From assembly GCA_025935435.1 (NCBI GenBank), contig JAICVH010000231.1, forward strand, positions 1-5,043: DNA of 5,043 nt, in the 5' to 3' direction. Below, one piece after another: positions 1 through 5,043 of this stretch (position 1 is the stretch's first letter; each line of letters begins with the position of its first letter). Below the pieces are notes generated by a model. The model was not told the origin of the DNA. It saw only the letters and a list, made by a program, of their open reading frames with translations, and did no database searches. The position numbers and the translations under genes are program-made. The stretch comes from Burkholderiales bacterium. GTDB taxonomy: Bacteria; Pseudomonadota; Gammaproteobacteria; Burkholderiales; Casimicrobiaceae.

Positions 1-1174
1 CTGCGATTCGCGTGCAAGTCGCGTAGTCGTGCGCAAGGTCGAACAGCACGAGCGCCGGGGTCGATGTCGCTGTCGCTCGCACGGTCGCCGTGCGTCCATC
101 GGACAGTGCGACAACGGCATCGTCGGCGCGCATTGCGCCGTCCGGAAATCCGTCGAGTCTCGACGCGTGTGCGACAGCGACATTCGCCGCGGCAAGGCGG
201 GAAACGAGCGGTGCGTAAAGGCCCGCATCGCCGTGCACGGTGACTCGCCGCGGTGCGCGCTGCGGTGCGACCGTCCGCGCACGCGGCGGCGGTGCATCGG
301 CGGCGTAGTCGTAATAACCGCGTCCGCTCTTGCGCCCGAAAAAGCCCGCCGCCACTCGCTCGTGCTGCAGAACCGATGGCGCATAGCGCGGGTCGTGGTA
401 ATACGCTTCCCAGACGCTGCGCGTGACTGCGTAGTTGACGTCATTGCCGATCAGATCCATCAGTTCGAACGCGCCCATCCTGAATCCGCCCGCCTCGCGC
501 AGGAGCGCGTCGAGCGTCGCTTCGTCGGCCGCGCCTTCGGAGAGCAGCCTCAGCGCTTCACCGTAGAACGGTCGCGCGCAGCGATTGACGATGAACCCGG
601 GCGTCGATGCCGCACGCACCGGTTGCTTGCCCCAATTCACGGCCGTCGCAGCGATCGTGTCCGCGGTCGCGGCGTCGGTTGCAAGCCCACTCACGACCTC
701 GACGAGTTTCATCAGCGGGACCGGATTGAAGAAGTGCATGCCGACGACCCGGCCGGGGTGGCGCATGCCCGCCGCAAGCGCGGTGATCGACAACGACGAT
801 GTGTTCGACGCGAGCAGCGCCGACGGCGCGACGATCTTCTCGAGTTCGCGCAGCAGCGAGCGCTTCTCGCCGAGATCCTCGACGATCGCTTCGACGACGA
901 GCGCAGCGCTCACGCAATCGCCGAGCGCATGCACGGCGACGACGCGCGCGCTGTTCGCCGCCGCCTCCGCCGCGTTCAGTTTGCCCTTGGCGGCGAGCGT
1001 CGCAAACGTGGCGGCGATCGACTGGGCCGCCCGCTCCGCTGCGCCCATCCGTGTATCGAACAGCCGCACCGAATGACCCGCCTGCGCGGCAACCTGTGCG
1101 ATGCCAGCACCCATCGCGCCGGCGCCGATGACGGCGACCGTCGCATCGCGCGGCAATGCGCCCGCCGTCGTCAT
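1..1174 (-). CDS. paaH: 3-hydroxyacyl-CoA dehydrogenase PaaH, 3' end cut by window edge
   Basis: It is expected to oxidise (S)-3-hydroxyadipyl-CoA to 3-oxoadipyl-CoA with NAD+, late in cytosolic phenylacetate beta-oxidation. 391 codons are visible and no stop is reached; PaaH proteins are usually about 475-510 residues, so roughly the last 100 lie off the left edge. The N-terminal Rossmann domain has the NAD motif GAGAMG at residues 17-22 and an acidic residue, D40, at the end of the second strand. SNTSS is at 123-127. The catalytic His/Glu pair fits H147 and E159 in HFFNPVPLMKLVE (147-159), and the conserved Asn is N197 in PGFIVNR. A C-terminal helical domain ends with GRKSGRGYYDY, followed by a Pro/Arg-rich linker and the start of a second C-terminal region, as in PaaH-type enzymes. 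ATG at 1174 is forced: an in-frame TGA lies only 12 bases upstream of it. No good Shine-Dalgarno precedes it, so coupling to paaG (31 bp gap) is plausible. The family is certain; the PaaH role rests on the neighbours. Confidence 0.93.
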   Translation of the reverse strand, partial: MTTAGALPRDATVAVIGAGAMGAGIAQVAAQAGHSVRLFDTRMGAAERAAQSIAATFATLAAKGKLNAAEAAANSARVVAVHALGDCVSAALVVEAIVEDLGEKRSLLRELEKIVAPSALLASNTSSLSITALAAGMRHPGRVVGMHFFNPVPLMKLVEVVSGLATDAATADTIAATAVNWGKQPVRAASTPGFIVNRCARPFYGEALRLLSEGAADEATLDALLREAGGFRMGAFELMDLIGNDVNYAVTRSVWEAYYHDPRYAPSVLQHERVAAGFFGRKSGRGYYDYAADAPPPRARTVAPQRAPRRVTVHGDAGLYAPLVSRLAAANVAVAHASRLDGFPDGAMRADDAVVALSDGRTATVRATATSTPALVLFDLAHDYATCTRIA

Positions 1175-1182
1175 CGCGTTCT

Positions 1183-1220
1183 GGGATCAGCGTCCCGGCC
1201 GGCGTTCACCGTCCGGTGAA
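1183..1220. repeat. Two adjacent small inverted repeats at the paaG-paaH junction
   Basis: TTCACCG (1205-1211) and CGGTGAA (1214-1220) form a near-perfect palindrome that includes the paaG stop codon. In the transcript this could be a 6-bp stem with a GGAC loop. Next to it, GGGA (1183-1186) pairs with TCCC (1193-1196). Together they fill most of the 31-bp gap, where paaH would need its ribosome binding site. There is no T-run. Their significance is uncertain. Confidence 0.35.
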
Positions 1221-1997
1221 TCGGGGTGGGCGCTTCTCGAGAAAAGCGGCGACGCCCTCGCGGTAATCCGCGCTGTTGCCGAGCACACGTTGGAGATCGC
1301 GCTCGATATCGAGCTGTTGCTCGAGCGTGTTGTCGGTCGATGCATATAGCGCGCGCTTGATCGCCGCGAGGCCCGCAGTCGGCGCCTGCGCGAGCTGCGT
1401 GAGGAGCGCATCGACGGTCGTCGTCAGTTCGGTGTCGTCGACGCATTTCCAGATCAGGCCCCACTTCGCGGCGTCTTCGGCGGAAAGCTTGTCGCCGAGC
1501 AGCGCGAGCCCCATCGCACGTGCACCGCCGACGAGTCGCGGCAGAAAGAACGTGCCGCCCGAGTCGGGGACGAGGCCGATGCGGCAGAACGCCTGGATGA
1601 AACTCGCCGAACGCGCGGCGATCACGATGTCGCACGCCAGCGCGATGTTCGCGCCGGCGCCGGCCGCAACGCCGTTGACCGCGCACACGACCGGTAGCGG
1701 CAGGTTGCGCAGCGCGAGCACCAACGGGCGGTAGTTCTGTTCGATGGATGCGCCGAGATCGATCGGCGTCTCGCCCGGTGCGACCGCGCGATCGGACAGA
1801 TCCTGGCCTGCGCAGAAGCCGCGACCTTCACCGGTCAGCAGCAGGACGCGCGTATCGCCGCCTGCGGCAAGTCCCGCCAGTGCGTCGCGCAGCTCCTGGT
1901 GCATCTGCGCGGTGAAGCTGTTCAGACGATCGGGTCGGTTCAGCGTGATGCGTGCGACGCCGTCCGCGGTCTCGAACCGGATCTGCTCGTAATTCAT
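1206..1997 (-). CDS. paaG: 2-(1,2-epoxy-1,2-dihydrophenyl)acetyl-CoA isomerase PaaG
   Basis: This crotonase-fold isomerase converts the ring epoxide of phenylacetyl-CoA to the seven-membered oxepin-CoA; family members also shift double bonds as delta3,delta2-enoyl-CoA isomerases in the later beta-oxidation steps. The protein is 263 residues, essentially the length of E. coli PaaG (262). The first oxyanion-hole segment is GFCAGQDL (60-67) and the second is VNGVAAGAGANIAL (107-120). The segment GLVPDSGGTFFLPRLVGGARAM (141-162) carries D145, the acidic residue typical of PaaG; true hydratases have Glu residues at catalytic positions instead. The C-terminal helices (LSAEDAAKWGLIWKCVDD, 171-188) match PaaG closely. 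ATG at 1997 has a strong Shine-Dalgarno (AAGGGGA) 7 bases upstream. It sits 48 bp after paaN and 31 bp before paaH, on the same strand. A generic enoyl-CoA hydratase is the alternative, but motifs and context favour PaaG. Confidence 0.94.
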   Translation of the reverse strand: MNYEQIRFETADGVARITLNRPDRLNSFTAQMHQELRDALAGLAAGGDTRVLLLTGEGRGFCAGQDLSDRAVAPGETPIDLGASIEQNYRPLVLALRNLPLPVVCAVNGVAAGAGANIALACDIVIAARSASFIQAFCRIGLVPDSGGTFFLPRLVGGARAMGLALLGDKLSAEDAAKWGLIWKCVDDTELTTTVDALLTQLAQAPTAGLAAIKRALYASTDNTLEQQLDIERDLQRVLGNSADYREGVAAFLEKRPPRFTGR

Positions 1998-2004
1998 CGC
2001 GCCG

Positions 2005-2011
2005 TCCCCTT
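2005..2011 (-). promoter_or_regulatory. Shine-Dalgarno site of paaG
   Basis: On the minus strand this reads AAGGGGA and is separated from the paaG ATG (1995-1997) by 7 bases. It is the best ribosome binding site in the window and fixes the paaG start. It suggests paaG is independently and efficiently translated rather than relying on coupling to paaN. Confidence 0.75.
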
Positions 2012-2045
2012 GAAACGCTATGCTCGATTCTCGGTCGTCAGGTCG

Positions 2046-3710
2046 CTACGCATGCATACGGTGCTGAACGACGCGAAAACGATTCGCCACGTACGCGGCG
2101 TCGGTGAGCGCCGCGTTTGCCGCCGGATTGGCGCCGGTGCCGTGATAATCGGAGAACGCCGCCGACTGATTGACGAAGACGCCACCGGTCAGATTGATCG
2201 ACAGTGCGACGCCGACGTCCTCGGCGACCTCGATCGCACGGTCGATGACATCGGTGCGCGTCGAATACACGGCCATCGTCAGCGCGCCGTGGCCCACGAC
2301 AGCGTCGCGTGCGATCGCGAGGCTCTCGGCGGTACTGTCGGTTTCGATGACGAACGCGATCGGGCCGAACCATTCGTTCAGGTACGTCGCGCGATCGCCC
2401 TTTTTCAGCTTGATGATCAGCGGTGTGCGTATGGTCGCGTCCGGGAACTGCGCGTGCGTGATCGTCCGCGTGTCGAGTGCGATCTGCCCCAGCGAGCGCG
2501 CCGCTTCGAGACGACGCAACACCCCTTCGTTGGCTACGGCGCCGAGCACTTCGACGGCACGCACCGGATCTGCGAGCAGTTTCTCGACGCCCTGCGCGAG
2601 GCCCGCAGCGACTTCATCGAACGTCAGATGACCTTCTGCGGTGTCGATGCCGTCCTTCGGCACGTAGATGTTCTGCGGCGCTGTGCACATCTGGCCGGTG
2701 TACAACGCAATCGAGAATGCCAGGTTGCGCACGAGACCCTTGAAATCCGCGGCCGAATCGATGATCACCTGGTTGACGCCGGCCTTCTCGGTGTAAACCT
2801 GCGCCTGACGCGCATGCTCTTCGAGCCAGCGGCCGTTCGCCGTGCTGCCGGTGAAATCGACGATCTTGATTTCGGGTCGCAGCGCAAGCGTCTGCGCGAT
2901 GTTGTCGGCCGCATCGTGCGCAACCAGCGTCACGACGTTCGCATCGAAGCCGCCCTCGGTGAGCACTTCGCGCGCAATGCGCACGGTGATCGCGAGCGGC
3001 AGGATTGCGTTGGGATGCGGCTTGACGACAACGGCATTGCCGGTAGCGAGGCTCGCGAATAGGCCGGGATACGCGTTCCACGTCGGAAACGTGCTGCAGC
3101 CGATGACGAGTGCAACGCCGCGCGGCACGATGCGAAAGCGCTTTTCCATGCGCACGGGATCGCTCTTGCCCTGCGGTTTTTCCCACGTCGCCTGCGCGGG
3201 CACGCGCCGCATCTGATCCCACGCGTACGCGACCGCTTCGAGGCCGCGATCCTGCGCATGCGGTCCACCGGCCTGGAACGACATGACGAACGCCTGGCCG
3301 GTGGTGTGCATGATCGCGTTCGCGATTTCGAAGCTCGACTTGTTGATGCGATCGAGGATCTCGAGGCTGACGCCGACCCAGGCTTCCGGTCCGGCCTTTC
3401 GCCAATTCGACTGTGCCGCTTCGATCGCGGTCATCAGTCCGTCGATGTCCGGTTTGGGATACGTCACGCCGAGCTTCATTCCGTAAGGAGACCGTTCATT
3501 GCCCACCTGCCCGACGGTCGCTGGCTGGGTCAGTGGAAAGCGCTGATTGAGCAGCGCGTCGAAACAATGCCGCCCGGTTTCCGCTGCACCTTCGCCGTAC
3601 ACCTTGGGGCTCGGCGATTCGGGGAATGGCGTCCAGTAACCGCGGCTGCCAATCGCCTCGACAGCGCGATCGAGCGTGGCTCGATGACGTTCGAAAAAGG
3701 GGTGCGACAC
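2046..3710 (-). CDS. paaN: Phenylacetate degradation protein PaaN, stand-alone aldehyde dehydrogenase
   Basis: An aldehyde-dehydrogenase-superfamily protein of 554 residues, expected to oxidise the ring-opened 3-oxo-5,6-dehydrosuberyl-CoA semialdehyde to the acid with NAD(P)+. Visible parts are an N-terminal extension longer than in ordinary ALDHs, the Asn-containing TWNAYPG segment (N212), LATGNAVVVKP with K230, the cofactor-fold motif GSTANG (288-293), the general base E308 in TEKAGVN, the nucleophile C342 in GQMCT, and NEWFGP (445-450, counterpart of the usual EEIFGP). The E308-C342 spacing of 34 equals the usual ALDH spacing, so the active site looks intact. Unlike E. coli PaaZ (about 680 residues), there is no C-terminal MaoC hydratase domain: the protein stops at RVVQHRMHA. 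The start is GTG at 3710 with GAAGG 7 bases upstream; the first internal Met is residue 78, too deep to be the start. It lies between paaE (99 bp) and paaG (48 bp). Family and pathway are well supported; the exact substrate is inferred. Confidence 0.93.
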   Translation of the reverse strand: MSHPFFERHRATLDRAVEAIGSRGYWTPFPESPSPKVYGEGAAETGRHCFDALLNQRFPLTQPATVGQVGNERSPYGMKLGVTYPKPDIDGLMTAIEAAQSNWRKAGPEAWVGVSLEILDRINKSSFEIANAIMHTTGQAFVMSFQAGGPHAQDRGLEAVAYAWDQMRRVPAQATWEKPQGKSDPVRMEKRFRIVPRGVALVIGCSTFPTWNAYPGLFASLATGNAVVVKPHPNAILPLAITVRIAREVLTEGGFDANVVTLVAHDAADNIAQTLALRPEIKIVDFTGSTANGRWLEEHARQAQVYTEKAGVNQVIIDSAADFKGLVRNLAFSIALYTGQMCTAPQNIYVPKDGIDTAEGHLTFDEVAAGLAQGVEKLLADPVRAVEVLGAVANEGVLRRLEAARSLGQIALDTRTITHAQFPDATIRTPLIIKLKKGDRATYLNEWFGPIAFVIETDSTAESLAIARDAVVGHGALTMAVYSTRTDVIDRAIEVAEDVGVALSINLTGGVFVNQSAAFSDYHGTGANPAANAALTDAAYVANRFRVVQHRMHA

Positions 3711-3717
3711 GGTGGGG

Positions 3718-3722
3718 CCTTC
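3718..3722 (-). promoter_or_regulatory. Shine-Dalgarno site deciding the GTG start of paaN
   Basis: GAAGG on the minus strand, 7 bases before a GTG codon at 3708-3710. It supports this unusual start over any downstream ATG, since the first internal Met is 77 codons further in and would remove the conserved N-terminal region. Confidence 0.6.
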
Positions 3723-3762
3723 GTGCGTTCGTTGCAGCGGTTACTCTAGCACGCAAAGCGCA

Positions 3763-3794
3763 GCCGGTTCGATGCCGGCACGGATCGAAGTCCG
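3763..3794. repeat. Overlapping inverted repeats in the paaE-paaN gap
   Basis: Two mutually exclusive foldbacks share this stretch. One pairs GCCGG (3763-3767) with CCGGC (3775-3779). The other pairs TTCGAT (3768-3773) with ATCGAA (3784-3789) and can be extended by CGG/CCG across a 2-base bulge. There is no T-run on either side, so it is not a canonical intrinsic terminator. It could be an mRNA processing or stability element between paaE and paaN, or chance in GC-rich DNA. Confidence 0.35.
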
Positions 3795-3809
3795 AGCGCG
3801 CTTGTACTG

Positions 3810-4889
3810 CTAACCGGTGCCCGTCTGATCGAAGTCGACGGTGACGCGATCGGTGACCGGGTAACTCTGGCAGGCGAGGATGAAGCCGCGCGCGACTTCG
3901 TAGTCCTCGAGCGCGAAATTGACATCCATATCGACTTCGCCCTCGACCAGCTTGCATCGGCACGTCGAGCACACGCCACCCTTGCATGAGAACGGCAGCT
4001 CGATGCCGTTGCGCAATCCCGCGTCGATGATGTTCTCGACGCCCTTCTCCAGCAGGAACATTCGCTGCGAGCCGTCGATGACGACATGCACTTCGCATTC
4101 GGTGTGCGCCGCCTGCGGCAAAGGCCGCGGGACGTGCGTGTGTTTCGGAATGCTCGCCGCAAACCGCTCGATCTTGATGCGGTCGGCCGGCATCCCGTGG
4201 GCGAGCAGCGACTCGCGGACCACGTGCATCATGCCTTCCGGGCCACAGACGAAGGCGTAATCGACGTCGCCGATCGGCACCCAGCGCTCGAACAGCGCAT
4301 CGGCCTTCGCACGGTCGATCCGTCCGTGCAGAAGTTCGATATCCTGCGGTTCGCGCGACAGCACGTGCACGAGATTGAAGCGATCGAGGTAACGGTCCTT
4401 CAATGCGGCGAGGTCGTCGCGAAACATCACCGTGGCCGACGCGCGGTTGCCGTAGATCAGCGTGAACCGCGACCGGGGCTCCCCGACCAGCGCCGACGAG
4501 ACGATCGACATGAGCGGCGTGATGCCGCTGCCTGCGGCCACACCGAGATAGTGCCGCGACGCCTGCGCATCGATGGCCACGTTGAAATGACCCATCGGTG
4601 GCATGACGTCGAGTGCGACGCCTTCGCGCAGCGCATCGTTCGCCCATGTCGAAAACACGCCGCCGGGTGTTCGCTTGACGGCGATCCGCAACGGTCCGCC
4701 CGCCGGTGCGCAAATCGAGTACGAACGCCGGACGTCGTCACCGCCCACTCGCGTGCGCAGCGTCAGGTGCTGCCCAGGTTCGAACCGGAATGCCTCGCGC
4801 AGCGCGGGCGGGACATCGAACGTGATGGCGATCGCGTCGCGCGTCTCGCGCTCGACCTTCGCGACCGGCAGCGCATGGAACTTGCTCAT
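3810..4889 (-). CDS. paaE: 1,2-phenylacetyl-CoA epoxidase reductase subunit PaaE
   Basis: This is the electron-transfer subunit of the PaaABC(D)E epoxidase. It passes electrons from NAD(P)H through FAD and a 2Fe-2S cluster to the diiron oxygenase subunit PaaA, in the cytosol. It has 359 residues, the usual length (E. coli PaaE is 356). The N-terminal ferredoxin-reductase FAD domain has RSYS at 55-58 and GGVFSTW at 76-82. The nicotinamide-nucleotide domain has GVAAGSGITPLMSI at 116-129 and FVCGPEGMM at 213-221. The C-terminal plant-type ferredoxin domain supplies the cluster ligands C302, C307, C310 and C340 (CxxxxCxxC, then 29 residues, then C). A linker rich in Pro and His (about 249-262) joins the reductase and ferredoxin parts. 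ATG at 4889 gives the family N-terminus MSKFHALPVA but has no clear Shine-Dalgarno. It follows paaD by 56 bp, the canonical D-E order. Some Pseudomonas nomenclature calls the same protein PaaK. No defect is visible. Confidence 0.96.
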   Translation of the reverse strand: MSKFHALPVAKVERETRDAIAITFDVPPALREAFRFEPGQHLTLRTRVGGDDVRRSYSICAPAGGPLRIAVKRTPGGVFSTWANDALREGVALDVMPPMGHFNVAIDAQASRHYLGVAAGSGITPLMSIVSSALVGEPRSRFTLIYGNRASATVMFRDDLAALKDRYLDRFNLVHVLSREPQDIELLHGRIDRAKADALFERWVPIGDVDYAFVCGPEGMMHVVRESLLAHGMPADRIKIERFAASIPKHTHVPRPLPQAAHTECEVHVVIDGSQRMFLLEKGVENIIDAGLRNGIELPFSCKGGVCSTCRCKLVEGEVDMDVNFALEDYEVARGFILACQSYPVTDRVTVDFDQTGTG

Positions 4890-4894
4890 GTGAT

Positions 4895-4923
4895 CACACG
4901 CCGGAGCGTCGGGCGCGCGTGTG
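4895..4923. repeat. Inverted repeat just upstream of the paaE start
   Basis: CACACGC (4895-4901) and GCGTGTG (4917-4923) are perfect 7-base inverted arms around a 15-base spacer. In the paaD-paaE transcript the foldback would end 5 bases before the paaE ATG, where the ribosome binding site should be. It lacks a T-run and is not terminator-like. It may modulate paaE translation, or be chance in GC-rich sequence. Confidence 0.4.
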
Positions 4924-4945
4924 CGTCCATGGCGTTAAACAGGTG

Positions 4946-5043
4946 CTAGTGCGGCTTGAAGTAATCGAACGGCTCGAGGCAATCGCCACATCGATATTGC
5001 GCCTTGCAGGCGGTCGACCCGAAACGCGCAAGCTCGGACGTGC
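4946..5043 (-). CDS. paaD: Phenylacetyl-CoA epoxidase accessory protein PaaD, C-terminal fragment
   Basis: Only the last 31 codons and the TAG stop are inside the window; the gene continues past the right edge. PaaD carries an N-terminal MIP18/DUF59-type domain (not visible here) and a C-terminal metal-binding tail. It is thought to act in iron-sulfur or metal maturation of the epoxidase rather than in catalysis. The visible tail contains STACKAQYRCGDCLEPFDYF with Cys at fragment positions 12, 18 and 21 (CxxxxxCxxC), and ends in the FDYFKPH terminus typical of PaaD. This short conserved end, together with paaE following 56 bp downstream on the same strand, makes the identification firm despite the small size. 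In Pseudomonas nomenclature the same protein is PaaJ. Confidence 0.9.
   Translation of the reverse strand, partial: TSELARFGSTACKAQYRCGDCLEPFDYFKPH

Noticed and set aside
29..1219. Long plus-strand open frame (396 codons) opposite paaH
   Set aside because: Arg/Ala/His-rich composition with no recognisable domain; it is the antisense shadow of a GC-rich gene whose minus-strand frame has clear PaaH motifs.
1998..2045. Promoter or terminator in the paaN-paaG gap
   Set aside because: Only weak hexamer resemblances with wrong spacing, and no stem followed by a T-run; the gap is explained by the paaG ribosome binding site.
1899..3062. Plus-strand open frame (387 codons) opposite paaG/paaN
   Set aside because: Runs across two well-supported minus-strand genes and their gap, has Arg-rich low-information composition and no motif or ribosome binding context.
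3743..3748. Possible -10 element TAGAGT on the minus strand upstream of paaN
   Set aside because: No convincing -35 hexamer at 16-18 bases, so I do not annotate a promoter; mentioned only as a candidate in the gap.
3496..4713. Minus-strand 405-codon frame spanning paaE and paaN in another frame
   Set aside because: It bridges the real paaE stop and paaN start in a shifted frame, is Arg-rich and shows no domain; paaE and paaN both have full catalytic motifs in their own frames.
4086..4949. Plus-strand open frame (287 codons) opposite paaE
   Set aside because: Antisense to the intact and motif-complete paaE; composition is typical of a shadow frame.
1..5043. PaaR-type palindromic operator, mobile element, tRNA or CRISPR
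   Set aside because: Reading both strands I found no long palindromic operator, no transposase or terminal repeats, no tRNA-like fold and no direct-repeat array. The cluster promoter presumably lies upstream of paaA beyond the right edge.

Overview
The window is a fragment of an aerobic phenylacetate (phenylacetyl-CoA) catabolic gene cluster. Every supported gene lies on the minus strand, so transcription runs from the high-coordinate end to the low-coordinate end. The DNA is GC-rich with strong G/C preference at third codon positions and abundant GCG, TCG and GATCG words. The protein sequences also look betaproteobacterial, most like Burkholderia/Paraburkholderia and relatives. The genus is an inference from style and gene content, not proven here.

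In transcription order the window holds: the last 31 codons of paaD (4946-5043, cut by the window edge), which encodes the accessory/maturation protein of the phenylacetyl-CoA epoxidase; paaE (3810-4889), the FAD/2Fe-2S reductase of the epoxidase; paaN (2046-3710), a stand-alone aldehyde-dehydrogenase-family protein with no MaoC hydratase domain; paaG (1206-1997), the ring-epoxide/oxepin isomerase of the crotonase family; and the first 391 codons of paaH (1-1174, cut by the window edge), a 3-hydroxyacyl-CoA dehydrogenase. The gaps are 56, 99, 48 and 31 bp. With no opposing genes and no convincing intrinsic terminator, a single operon is the simplest reading.

The genes describe consecutive steps. 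PaaE, with the PaaABC(D) subunits expected just beyond the right edge, epoxidises the ring of phenylacetyl-CoA. PaaG isomerises the epoxide to oxepin-CoA. After hydrolytic ring opening, PaaN is expected to oxidise the resulting semialdehyde to the acid. PaaG can also move double bonds during the following beta-oxidation. PaaH oxidises 3-hydroxyadipyl-CoA to 3-oxoadipyl-CoA. The thiolase, the PaaF-type hydratase, the phenylacetate-CoA ligase and a ring-opening hydratase are not in the window.

I do not see a previously undescribed system. The points most worth a second look are the uncoupled (MaoC-less) PaaN, a hairpin plus an overlapping 14-codon frame at the paaE start, and small inverted repeats in the gaps on both sides of the paaN-paaG pair. 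There is no gene-free stretch longer than 300 bases. Long open frames on the plus strand are antisense shadows of high-GC coding sequence.
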